Shown: positions 1 to 6,526, numbered from the stretch's first letter. The stretch is DNA of 7,880 nt from Bacillota bacterium (GCA_021817625.1 JAKASY010000069.1:1-7880), one strand, 5' to 3'. Program-made: numbers and translations. Notes: generated by a model from the sequence alone, not told the origin.

Positions 1-53
1 GTGTCGAAGTAGTCCGCCGACGAGGGCGGCGCGTAGCGCGACGGTGGAGGGCA

Positions 54-84
54 AGGCCCCGCCCGTCCTGCGCCGGCGGGGCCT
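54..84. repeat. 10-bp GC-rich inverted repeat (hairpin)
   Basis: AGGCCCCGCC at 54-63 is exactly complementary to GGCGGGGCCT at 75-84, with an 11-base loop. The stem is perfect and nearly all G/C, so it would fold strongly in RNA. No T-run follows on either strand, so it is not a classical intrinsic terminator. It could be a U-less terminator for a gene beyond the window edge, or an mRNA 3'-end stabilising hairpin. The role is inferred only. Confidence 0.5.
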
Positions 85-225
85 CGCCGCGATATGCCGG
101 GGGGACGGTGCTGAACCTGACGGCCCCCTCCCACGGGCCTGGCATCGCGCTCGCCGCCCAACGCGCGGCGGGCGGCCCGGACCCGCCGACTGCCAACCCG
201 ATCGCCTGGGAGCGCTCCTGGGCAC

Positions 226-255
226 CTGAACCCCAGAGCGCAAAGGGGCTACGCT
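226..255 (+). promoter_or_regulatory. weak sigma70-like promoter candidate for the CYTH-CHAD gene
   Basis: CTGAAC (226-231) and TACGCT (250-255) are separated by 18 bases and lie about 80 bases before the chosen GTG start. The match is poor: 3 of 6 at each box. It rests mainly on position in the only non-coding space before the gene, and on TACGCT resembling -10 boxes used by GC-rich bacteria. Confidence 0.25.
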
Positions 256-323
256 AGGGAGCGGGGCGGATCGCGTCGAACTCCGCGCTTCCGGAGCGCC
301 CCGCCGCGGGCCCCGGTGCATGC

Positions 324-331
324 GGAGGTGA
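324..331 (+). promoter_or_regulatory. Shine-Dalgarno site that decides the CYTH-CHAD start
   Basis: GGAGGTGA at 324-331 is a perfect 8-base match to the anti-Shine-Dalgarno end of 16S rRNA. GGAGG ends 8 bases before the GTG at 337. The longer start, GTG at 316, has nothing comparable in range, and the nearest GGAG (about 295) is too far away. The SD lies inside the longer reading frame, so that version would run through its own best ribosome binding site. Confidence 0.7.
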
Positions 332-336
332 CGGCA

Positions 337-1833
337 GTGCGGCCGGTGCTCGAGCGCGAGGTCAAGTGGCGGATCGACAGGGACGCCCACCTGCCCGACC
401 TCGGCGGGCTCGGGGGCGTCCGTGCCCTGCCCGAGCCGACCCGACGCCTCGTCGCGGACTACTTCGACACGGCCGATCACCGACTTGTGGCGCTGGGAGT
501 GACCCTGCGCCGGCGCGAGGGAGAGGGCGCCACGCACTGGACGCTCAAGCTGCCGGTGGACGCGCCCGGCGCCTCGCTGGCGCGGCGCGAGGTCGATTTC
601 CCGGATTCGGGCGGCCGTCCGCCGGCCGTTGCCCGCGCGGCGCTGGGCACCCCCTTGGCCGGACGGCGGCTGCGCCGGGTCTGCCGGATCGTGAGCGAGC
701 GCTCCGCCTGGCACCTGCTGGATGCCGACGGCGGACGCGCCATCGGCCTTCTCTGCGACGACCGTGTGCGGGCTCTGGGGCCGGGACTGGCGCTCAGGGC
801 ATTCCGCGAGGTTGAGCTCGAGCTGGCGGAAGAGGCGCCGCCGCGCCTCGCGACGCAGGTGGCCCGCCTTCTCGAGGCGCAGGGGGCGCGGCGCTCGCCC
901 CGTGCCAAGCTGGCCCGCGCCCTGTTCGGTGACGGCGATGGTGGCAGCGAGACACACGGGGATCTTTCGGCCGCGGGGCTCGTGCGCGGCGCGCTCAGCG
1001 CCGGCGCGCGCCGCCTCATGGTCGAGGATCCGGCCGTGCGCCTGGACCTCGATCCGGAGGACGTTCACCAGGCGCGGGTGGCCGTGCGGCGGCTGCGCTC
1101 GCAGCTCAGGACGTTTCGGGCCTTCGTCGATCCGGCATGGGCAGACGGCCTGCGGGCCGAGCTGGCGTGGCTGGGAGGCGCCCTAGGCCAGGTGCGCGAC
1201 CTCGACGTGCTCGGGCAGTGGCTCGTGGCGCAGGCACCGTCGCTAGGGCGAGAGGAGCGCGGGCAGCTTGTGGCCCTTGGGGACCTGGCCGCAGGCGAGC
1301 GCGCCGAGGCCCTCACGCGGCTCAGCCGCACCCTGGGCGGGGCGCGCTACCGCCGCCTAGCGCGAGCGGTGGCGGCTCTGGCCGACGCGCCCCCGGACGA
1401 CGCGACGGTCGCGACCATGGGCGCAAGCGACCTGGACGACGCCCTCGGCCGAACCTGGCGCCGCCTGCGCCGGGCCGTCGACCGCTTGGCCGACCCGCCC
1501 CGGGATGAGGACCTGCACCGCGTGCGCATCCTTGCCAAGCACGCGCGCTACGCGTTCGAGGCCGCCGCGGCCGGGATCGGCCGAGACGCGGCACGGCTTG
1601 CGGGCTGTCTCGCGGACCTGCAGGGCGACCTGGGCGAGATCCAGGACGCGTGCGCGGCCGAGGCCTGGCTTCGCCGCGCGGCTGCGAGCGAGCCGACCAC
1701 CGCCCTTGTCGTGGGCGAGCTCGTGGCAGCGCGCCAGGCCCAGGCGGGCCGTGCGCGGTCACGCTGGCCGCACACGTGGCGCCGCGCGCGGCATGCCCTC
1801 CGCCGCCTGCGGGCGGCCGAGCGCCTGGGGTAA
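337..1833 (+). CDS. CYTH-CHAD domain protein (putative triphosphatase)
   Basis: A 498-residue cytoplasmic protein with two domains. The CYTH domain (about 1-200) opens with the ExExK signature EREVK (6-10). It continues with YFDT (42-45), WTLKL (68-72) and REVELEL (157-163), the alternating charged strands of the triphosphate tunnel. The CHAD domain (about 212-496) has both helical halves. The first carries H244, R247, R251, R252 and R254 followed by RDLD (287-290). The second carries H394, R397, K401, R404 and Y405, then LQGDLG (428-433). These basic rows are the family's polyphosphate-binding surface. CYTH enzymes hydrolyse inorganic triphosphate or related compounds using Mg2+ or Mn2+, and E. 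coli YgiF, with the same architecture, is an inorganic triphosphatase. CHAD domains bind polyphosphate. The exact substrate here is inferred. I chose GTG 337 over GTG 316 because of the perfect SD. The gene converges on the importer operon and looks independent of it. Confidence 0.93.
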   Translation: MRPVLEREVKWRIDRDAHLPDLGGLGGVRALPEPTRRLVADYFDTADHRLVALGVTLRRREGEGATHWTLKLPVDAPGASLARREVDFPDSGGRPPAVARAALGTPLAGRRLRRVCRIVSERSAWHLLDADGGRAIGLLCDDRVRALGPGLALRAFREVELELAEEAPPRLATQVARLLEAQGARRSPRAKLARALFGDGDGGSETHGDLSAAGLVRGALSAGARRLMVEDPAVRLDLDPEDVHQARVAVRRLRSQLRTFRAFVDPAWADGLRAELAWLGGALGQVRDLDVLGQWLVAQAPSLGREERGQLVALGDLAAGERAEALTRLSRTLGGARYRRLARAVAALADAPPDDATVATMGASDLDDALGRTWRRLRRAVDRLADPPRDEDLHRVRILAKHARYAFEAAAAGIGRDAARLAGCLADLQGDLGEIQDACAAEAWLRRAAASEPTTALVVGELVAARQAQAGRARSRWPHTWRRARHALRRLRAAERLG

Positions 1834-1849
1834 GGCCCGGAGGCGGCAA

Positions 1850-1879
1850 CGGCCCCGCCCCCCGGAGGGGTCGGGGCCG
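1850..1879. terminator. terminator-like hairpin between convergent genes
   Basis: CGGCCCCG (1850-1857) pairs perfectly with CGGGGCCG (1872-1879). Inside it, CCCC (1858-1861) pairs with GGGG (1867-1870), leaving a bulged T at 1871 and a 5-base loop. The stem is 12 bp and entirely G/C. It lies 17 bases after the CYTH-CHAD stop and 26 bases beyond the binding-protein stop, so it could serve both converging transcripts. Neither strand has a T-run after it, so it is at best a U-less or Rho-assisted terminator, or an mRNA 3'-end protector. Confidence 0.55.
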
Positions 1880-1904
1880 CCGAACGCTCGCGCCTCGCTA
1901 TCCG

Positions 1905-3029
1905 CTAGCCCGCGTGCCAGAACACGATCTTGCCGTTCTTCACCTTGTACCAGTCGAAGTCGCCGCTGACAAAGCCGTTTGGCTGGAAGGTCTTCACGCC
2001 GGAGGCCCCGACGAAGCCCTTCGTCGCGGCCAGGGCCTTGCGGATGCCGTTCGCGTTGTAGCCGCCCTTGGCGATCGCTCGCGCCACGAGGTTGGTCGTG
2101 TCGTAGGCGAAGTCCGACCAGATCGTGGGCGCCTCGTGGTAGCGGGCCACGAAGGCCGTCTCGAAGCGCTTGTAGGCCGCCGTGAAGTGGTTTCCGGCCG
2201 AGAGCAGGATCATGCCGTTCGCCTCGCTGCCGGCCAGCTGCACGAACTGCGGCGCGTTCAACGCGGTGTCTCCCACCCACTGCGGATGGAAGCCCATCTG
2301 CCCGGCCTGTGCGAGGAGCGTGCCCGCCTCCTGCACGTGGCCGACGATGAACACCGTCTTGGCACCGCTGGCCTCCACCTTGAGGATGTCGGTGCGGAAG
2401 TCGCTGCCTCCCTGCTGGAAGGACTGGTTGACGAGCACGGTGCCGCCGGCCGCCTTGAAGTCCTTGTCGAATACCTTCATGACGCCCACGCCGTAGTCGT
2501 TGTTGATGTACATCACGGCCACCTTGGTGACGTGCAGGGCGCGCGCCACCTTCACCCACTCGGCACCCTGGGCGTTGTCGTCGGCCATCACGCCGAAGAA
2601 CCACTTCGACGAGTTCGCCAGCAGCGGCGACGTCGAGATGGAGGAGATGAGCACGGTGTGGGTGGCCGTGGCCCGCGGCACGATGGCGAGCGTCACGGTG
2701 CTGCTGCCCGAGCCCATGACCACCGGCACGTGGTCGACCGTCACCAGGGTGTTGAAGTCGCTTACCGCTAGGCTGGGGTTCAGCTGGTCGTCCTTGTAGA
2801 TGACCTCGAGGGGATGACCGTTGATGCCGCCGCGGGCGTTGATCTGGCTGACGGCCAGCTCGCTGCCGAGTTTCATGCTCTGACCGTACACGGCGGCCGG
2901 GCCGGTCAGGTGGTTGATGAAGCCGACGACATATGGCGTACTGCTTGCCGCGCCAGCACCCGCGCCGAGCGTGAGCGCGGCGCCGAGGACGCCGGCAGCC
3001 AGGGCGGCAGCGGCCTTCGTGCGTTTCAT
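1905..3029 (-). CDS. HAAT-type ABC transporter substrate-binding protein (LivJ/LivK-like)
   Basis: A 374-residue precursor of a type I periplasmic binding protein that would deliver substrate to the LivHMGF complex encoded upstream. Residues 1-28 form a Sec signal peptide: MKRTK, an Ala/Leu/Gly-rich core, then small residues at an AxA-like site. There is no lipobox and no cysteine anywhere, so it would be a soluble periplasmic protein, without the disulfide of E. coli LivJ. Family landmarks are YGQSMKLG (48-55), INARGGINGHPLEVIYKDDQ (63-82), the ligand-loop stretches GSGSST (106-111) and SSISTSP (129-135), and YDTTNLVARAI (309-319). The start is ATG 3029, with AAGGAGAGGT 9 bases upstream. A GTG at 3077 would overlap the livF stop but adds 16 charged residues before the signal peptide, so I reject it. 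The gene is last in the operon. The ligand is uncertain: an amide or an amino acid. Confidence 0.93.
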   Translation of the reverse strand: MKRTKAAAALAAGVLGAALTLGAGAGAASSTPYVVGFINHLTGPAAVYGQSMKLGSELAVSQINARGGINGHPLEVIYKDDQLNPSLAVSDFNTLVTVDHVPVVMGSGSSTVTLAIVPRATATHTVLISSISTSPLLANSSKWFFGVMADDNAQGAEWVKVARALHVTKVAVMYINNDYGVGVMKVFDKDFKAAGGTVLVNQSFQQGGSDFRTDILKVEASGAKTVFIVGHVQEAGTLLAQAGQMGFHPQWVGDTALNAPQFVQLAGSEANGMILLSAGNHFTAAYKRFETAFVARYHEAPTIWSDFAYDTTNLVARAIAKGGYNANGIRKALAATKGFVGASGVKTFQPNGFVSGDFDWYKVKNGKIVFWHAG

Positions 3030-3038
3030 GCTCTTTCT

Positions 3039-3048
3039 ACCTCTCCTT
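3039..3048 (-). promoter_or_regulatory. strong ribosome binding site of the binding-protein gene
   Basis: On the minus strand AAGGAGAGGT spans 3048-3039, 9 bases before ATG 3029, in the 44-base gap after the livF stop. It supports ATG 3029 as the start. It also suggests this last gene is translated efficiently by itself, as expected for a binding protein needed in excess over its membrane complex. Confidence 0.65.
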
Positions 3049-3073
3049 GCCTCGCGTGATGGGTGGCCTGGAA

Positions 3074-3790
3074 TCACGTCGCCGAGGCGGCGGCTGGCCC
3101 GCCAAGATACAGCTCGGAGACCTTGGGATCCTCGAGCAGGTCGCGGCCGGCGCCCTCGAAGCGCGTGCGGCCGAGCTCGAGCACGTACGCGCGGTCGGCG
3201 GCCGCCAGGGCGCGGCGGGCGTTCTGCTCGACGAGGAGGATGCTCACCCCCCTTCGGCGCAGGTCGTCGAGAACGGCGAACACGTCGTCGACCATGCGCG
3301 GCGCCAAGCCGAGCGAGGGCTCGTCCACCAGGAGCAGGCGCGGCGCCGCCAGGGCCGCGCGGGCTAGGGACAGGAGCTGCTGCTGACCGCCGGACAGGAG
3401 GCCGGCGCGCGTGCCGAGGAGGGGCCCAAGGGCCGGAAAGCGCGCCAGGACGTCGGCCTCCGTCGTGCCTGCATGCGGCGTGAGGTCGCGCATCAACCGC
3501 AGGTGCTCCGCCACGGTGAGGGCCGGAAAGACGTTTCGCCCCTGCGGCAGGTACACGAGGCCGAGGGACAGGAGCTGGCGCGGCGCAAGGCCGACGATCG
3601 AGCGGCCGTCGAGTCGGATCTCTCCCGCCACATGCGACAGGAGCCCGGCGACGGCCTTGAGCACCGTCGACTTGCCCGCGCCGTTGGGGCCGATCAGGGC
3701 GACGAACTCGCCGTCGGCGACGCGCAGGGTGACCCCTCTCAGGACCTGGGGCCCCGCGTACGCCGCCTCGACGCGCGTGAGCTCAAGCAT
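3074..3790 (-). CDS. livF: HAAT-family ABC importer ATPase, LivF-type
   Basis: One of the two cytoplasmic ATPase subunits that power the importer. It has 238 residues, the usual LivF length. Motifs in order are Walker A GPNGAGKST (34-42), the Q-loop in YLPQGRNVFP (Q83), signature LSGGQ (132-136), Walker B LLLVDEP (152-158), and VEQN (187-190). Gln189 stands where most ABC ATPases have the switch histidine. That substitution, with YLPQGRNVFPALTV, is characteristic of LivF rather than LivG. The start is ATG 3790, because the family begins with MLE.. and GAGGAG (3803-3798) lies 7 bases upstream. A longer frame from 3865 only reads through livG out of phase. The start overlaps the livG stop by 8 bases (ATGCTTGA), implying translational coupling. 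By context it may be the F subunit of an amide (Fmd-like) importer. Confidence 0.95.
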   Translation of the reverse strand: MLELTRVEAAYAGPQVLRGVTLRVADGEFVALIGPNGAGKSTVLKAVAGLLSHVAGEIRLDGRSIVGLAPRQLLSLGLVYLPQGRNVFPALTVAEHLRLMRDLTPHAGTTEADVLARFPALGPLLGTRAGLLSGGQQQLLSLARAALAAPRLLLVDEPSLGLAPRMVDDVFAVLDDLRRRGVSILLVEQNARRALAAADRAYVLELGRTRFEGAGRDLLEDPKVSELYLGGPAAASAT

Positions 3791-4547
3791 GGGCGGGCTC
3801 CTCGCCGAGGTAGGCGTCCAGCACGCGCTCGTCGCTGCGCACGTCCGCGGGCGTTCCCGTGGCAAGCACGCTGCCGCGGTCGAGCACGGTCACCCGGTCG
3901 CAAAGGGCCATGACGAACGGCATGTTGTGCTCGATCACCACCACGAGCCGTCCCTCGTCCGCAATCGACCGCACGAGCGCGGCAAGGCGCTGCACGAGCG
4001 TCGGGTTGACGCCAGCGGTGGGCTCGTCCAGGAGCAGGACGCGCGGGTGGGCCATGAGCGCACGCCCCAGCTCCAGGAGCTTGGCCTGGCCGTACGACAG
4101 GCGCGCGGCTGGAAGGTCGGCCTGATGGTCGATGCCGAGTCGCGCCAGTATGCCGTCCGCCTCCTGGCGCAAGGCGACCTCCTGGCGCTGCCAGGCGCGG
4201 CGCCCGAACAGGGCTGCGAGCGGGCGCTCGCCGATACGCCCCTGGGCGCCCATGAGCACGTTCTCGCGCACGCTCAGGCCGCCGAAGGCCCGGGTGAGCT
4301 GAAACGTGCGGACCACGCCAGAGCGAGCGACCCGGTAGGGCGGCAGGCCGGAGAGCCGGCGGCCATCGAGCCGCACCTCGCCGGCGTCCGGCGGGTAGAA
4401 GCCGGACACCACGTTGAACAGGGTGGACTTGCCGCTGCCGTTGGGCCCGATGATGCCGTAGACGCCGCTGTCGGGCAGGATCAGGTCCACGCCGGCGAGG
4501 GCCTCGACGCCGCCGAAGCGCTTTCGCACGCCGTGCACCTCAAGCAT
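3783..4547 (-). CDS. livG: HAAT-family ABC importer ATPase, LivG-type
   Basis: The second ATPase subunit, 254 residues, close to E. coli LivG in length. Motifs are Walker A GPNGSGKST (34-42), the Q-loop in RTFQLTRAFGGLSVREN (Q83), signature LSYGQ (150-154), Walker B VLLLDEP (170-176), AGVNP D-loop (178-182) and switch histidine H207 in IEHNM. The LSYGQ signature and the RTFQ..R.F..LSV.ENV stretch mark LivG rather than LivF. The helical insert at about 101-125 fits the family. The start is ATG 4547, which gives the family N-terminus MLEVHGV and has GAGGAGG 9 bases upstream (4563-4557). The upstream extension to 4604 is livM sequence read out of frame. It overlaps livM by 8 bases and livF by 8 bases, with the same ATGCTTGA sequence at both junctions. 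Confidence 0.95.
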   Translation of the reverse strand: MLEVHGVRKRFGGVEALAGVDLILPDSGVYGIIGPNGSGKSTLFNVVSGFYPPDAGEVRLDGRRLSGLPPYRVARSGVVRTFQLTRAFGGLSVRENVLMGAQGRIGERPLAALFGRRAWQRQEVALRQEADGILARLGIDHQADLPAARLSYGQAKLLELGRALMAHPRVLLLDEPTAGVNPTLVQRLAALVRSIADEGRLVVVIEHNMPFVMALCDRVTVLDRGSVLATGTPADVRSDERVLDAYLGEEPAHA

Positions 4548-5469
4548 CCCGGGTCGCCTCCTCGACATCGTCGAGGTACAGCGCCGGCGCAGCCGCGGCC
4601 GCACGCGCCCGCCCGCGCCCAGCGGGGGCGATGAGCCCCTGCGGTCGCCAGAGCGTGAGCGCGATCAGGCAGAACGCGAAGAACGCTTCCTGCAGGGGCC
4701 CCGTGACCGAGGTCGGCAGGTTCACGACCTGGAGGGCCTCGATCACGACCACAAGGGCGGCGCCGCCGACTACGCTCCCCCACGTCGAGCCGAGGCCCCC
4801 GAACAGCAGGGCGAGGAAGATGTACACGCTCATCTGGAAGTCGGCGAGGCCAGGGTCCACGTAGGAGACGGAGTAGGCGTACGCAGCGCCGCCGAGCGCG
4901 CATACCGCGCCCGACAGGGCGAGCGCCGTGACCTTCGCGCCGTGGGGCGACTTGCCCAGGGCCTGGACCAGAACCTCGTCGTCGCGTACCGCGCCGAGGA
5001 GGTGGCCGTACGGGGAGCGCTGGATGGCCTCGACCGCGACGAACGCCAATGCCAGGAGGGCAACGGCGAACACCGCCACCCCCGCGGGTCCCAGGGCATG
5101 GCCGAGCAGGCGTGGCGCGGGGATGCCGCTATAGCCGTTCGGCCCGCCGGTAAAGCCGTCCCAGCTGTTGAGGACGGTCTCGGTCACCTGGCCAAAGCCG
5201 AGGGCGACGATCGCCAGGTAGTCGCCGCGTAGGCGCAGGCTGGGACCGGCAAGGAGCAGGCCGGCCAGCGCGCCCAGCACGACCACGGCGCACAGCACCG
5301 CGGGGAACGGCCAGCGCGCCGCGACGGCGAGGATGCCGGTGCCGTACGCGCCGACGGCGAAGAAGCCCGCGAGCCCCAGGTTGAACAGTCCGGTCATGCC
5401 CAGGCTGAGGTTGAGCGCCAACGTGAGGATGGCGTACACGGACATGAGGACCACGGCGTCCGCGATCAC
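4540..5469 (-). CDS. livM: HAAT-family ABC importer permease, LivM-type
   Basis: An inner-membrane permease subunit of 309 residues. About eight hydrophobic segments are visible, for example at 4-22, 55-77, 84-100, 128-148, 180-202, 213-226, 233-248 and 262-276. Diagnostic stretches are LNLSLGMTGLFNLGLAGFFA (19-38), LRLRGDYLAIVALGFGQV (78-95), and the ATPase-coupling loop GAVRDDEVLVQALGKS (159-174). LLFGGLGSTWGSVVGG (221-236) and WRPQGLI (274-280) follow. The tail after 281 is Ala/Arg-rich and longer than needed for the fold. The start is GTG 5469. It overlaps the livH stop as GTGA, has GAGGT 6 bases upstream, and gives a normal N-terminus with a membrane segment. The frame is open to 5778, but that part is Arg-rich out-of-frame livH sequence. 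It pairs with LivH as the two-permease core. Confidence 0.95.
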   Translation of the reverse strand: MIADAVVLMSVYAILTLALNLSLGMTGLFNLGLAGFFAVGAYGTGILAVAARWPFPAVLCAVVVLGALAGLLLAGPSLRLRGDYLAIVALGFGQVTETVLNSWDGFTGGPNGYSGIPAPRLLGHALGPAGVAVFAVALLALAFVAVEAIQRSPYGHLLGAVRDDEVLVQALGKSPHGAKVTALALSGAVCALGGAAYAYSVSYVDPGLADFQMSVYIFLALLFGGLGSTWGSVVGGAALVVVIEALQVVNLPTSVTGPLQEAFFAFCLIALTLWRPQGLIAPAGRGRARAAAAAPALYLDDVEEATRDA

Positions 5470-6347
5470 AGCTTGACCTCGGCGAGGTCCCGTCGGCCCA
5501 AGAGGCCCTGGGGCCGGATCAGCAGCGTGAGGGCCAGGACCACGATGCCGATGCCGTCGCTCCAGCCGCCGCCCAGGTACCAGGCGCCAACGTTCTCCGC
5601 GATGCCCAGCACGAACGCGCCCAGCACGGCTCCGGGCACGCTGCCGATGCCGCCGAGGACGACCGCGCCGAAGGCGGAAATGCCGAGGGAGACGCCCATC
5701 GTGGGCGTCACCGTGGTCTCCATGCCGAACAGGACGCCGGCCAGACCCGCAAGGGCGGAGCCCAGGGCGAACACCCAAAGGATGGCGCGGTCGGTCGGCA
5801 CGCCCATTGCCACCGCCAGCTCGAAGTTGTCCGCTGTCGCCCGGATCTGGCGGCCGATCGCCGTGCGAGCGAGAAACCAGGCGAGGAACGCGACCGCCAC
5901 GATCGTCGCCACGAAGATCGCGATCTGGACGCCGGTCACGTAGGCGCCGGCGATCACCACGCTGCTCGAGAGGTACGGCGGCGCCTGGAAGGTCCGAATG
6001 CTCGCACCGAACACAAGCTGCACCAAGTTCTCCAGAAGCAGGCTGACGCCGATCGCCGTGAGAAGCGGCGTGAGCCGGCCCGCTCGGCGCAGTGGCCGGT
6101 AGGCGACACGCTCGATCACCATGCCGAGGAGCGCGCAGCCGACGACGCCGACCGCCACCGCCTCGGGCAGGCCGAAGCCGACCGCGCCGATCGCCGTGAG
6201 GGCGAGGAAGGAGCCCACCATGGCCACGTCGCCGTGGGCGAAGTTGATGAACTTGAGGATGCCGTACACGAGGGTGTAGCCTACCGCGACCAGGGCGTAG
6301 TTGGCACCGGTGACGAGGCCATAGGCGAGGATCTGCAAGGCGATCAT
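5466..6347 (-). CDS. livH: HAAT-family ABC importer permease, LivH-type
   Basis: The first gene of the importer, a 293-residue membrane permease with seven or eight predicted hydrophobic segments. Typical stretches are GANYALVAVGYTLVYGILKF (14-33), NFAHGDVAMVGSF (35-47), and RPLRRAGRLTPLLTAIGVSL (84-103). These are followed by the coupling loop GRQIRATADNFELAVAMGV (165-183), LGGIGSVPGAVLGA (231-244) and RPQGLLG (278-284). The start is ATG 6347, giving the short amphipathic-then-hydrophobic N-terminus of the family, with GAGG 8 bases upstream. An in-frame ATG at 6431 lies in the loop of a leader hairpin, has no SD, and would add 28 polar residues, so I reject it. Its stop overlaps the livM start. 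A promoter candidate sits about 180 bases upstream of the start codon. Confidence 0.95.
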   Translation of the reverse strand: MIALQILAYGLVTGANYALVAVGYTLVYGILKFINFAHGDVAMVGSFLALTAIGAVGFGLPEAVAVGVVGCALLGMVIERVAYRPLRRAGRLTPLLTAIGVSLLLENLVQLVFGASIRTFQAPPYLSSSVVIAGAYVTGVQIAIFVATIVAVAFLAWFLARTAIGRQIRATADNFELAVAMGVPTDRAILWVFALGSALAGLAGVLFGMETTVTPTMGVSLGISAFGAVVLGGIGSVPGAVLGAFVLGIAENVGAWYLGGGWSDGIGIVVLALTLLIRPQGLLGRRDLAEVKL

Positions 6348-6419
6348 GGCCGGTGCCTCACGCCCTCCCTTGCGCTGCGATGTGCGGACGGAGGGGCCGA
6401 CAGGCGGTGTGTCGACGAC

Positions 6420-6443
6420 GCCCGGCGCCATTCGACGCCGGGC
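6420..6443 (-). repeat. hairpin in the livH leader
   Basis: GCCCGGCG (6420-6427) and CGCCGGGC (6436-6443) are perfect complements with an 8-base loop. It lies between the proposed promoter (6527-6555) and livH, so it would form in the leader RNA. It is not followed by a T-run. The loop contains an in-frame ATG (6431). I see no run of leucine, isoleucine or valine codons that would suggest a classical attenuator. The function is unknown. Confidence 0.45.
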
Positions 6444-6526
6444 CGCGGCGGGCGCGGCGGTGTGGCCACGGTCGCGCGCCGGCCGGACGCCCGGGCGCTG
6501 CGGCCCGCGGACGCCGGATTATGTGA

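Larger units (their letters stand above)
1..336. other. 5' flank with no identifiable gene
   Basis: I recognise no gene in this 336-base stretch. A plus-strand frame is open from base 2 to a TGA at 227-229, but its product is Arg/Pro-rich and resembles nothing I know. Another plus frame is open from base 3 to a TAG at 255-257. From a GTG at 108 its codons are clearly G/C-biased at the third position, which could mean a small or broken gene end. On the minus strand, bases 1-14 could encode Asp-Tyr-Phe-Asp-Thr, but no credible start or CYTH N-terminus precedes it. The stretch also contains an inverted repeat (54-84) and a weak promoter candidate (226-255), listed separately. Confidence 0.5.

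Noticed and set aside
44..229. A 61-codon plus-strand frame at the left edge
   Set aside because: The product is Arg/Pro-rich, with no SD, no recognisable domain, and poor third-position bias in its second half.
1759..2604. A 281-codon minus-strand frame inside the binding-protein gene
   Set aside because: It is the out-of-frame shadow of the binding protein, Arg/Gly-rich, and runs through the intergenic hairpin.
1650..2771. A 373-codon plus-strand frame antisense to the binding-protein gene
   Set aside because: It overlaps the end of CYTH-CHAD and runs opposite to a clearly real gene. The product is His/Arg/Val-rich with no recognisable domain. Long antisense frames are expected in DNA of this G+C.
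3411..4634. A 407-codon plus-strand frame antisense to livF and livG
   Set aside because: Both minus-strand genes show full ABC ATPase motifs. The antisense product is low-complexity and resembles no family.
6348..6431. A 28-residue N-terminal extension of LivH from ATG 6431
   Set aside because: No SD precedes it. The ATG is in a hairpin loop and the added residues are polar, unlike the family. ATG 6347 has an SD and the expected N-terminus.
6348..6526. Leucine-type attenuator leader peptide before livH
   Set aside because: I found no short frame with clustered Leu, Ile or Val codons, and no terminator with a T-run.
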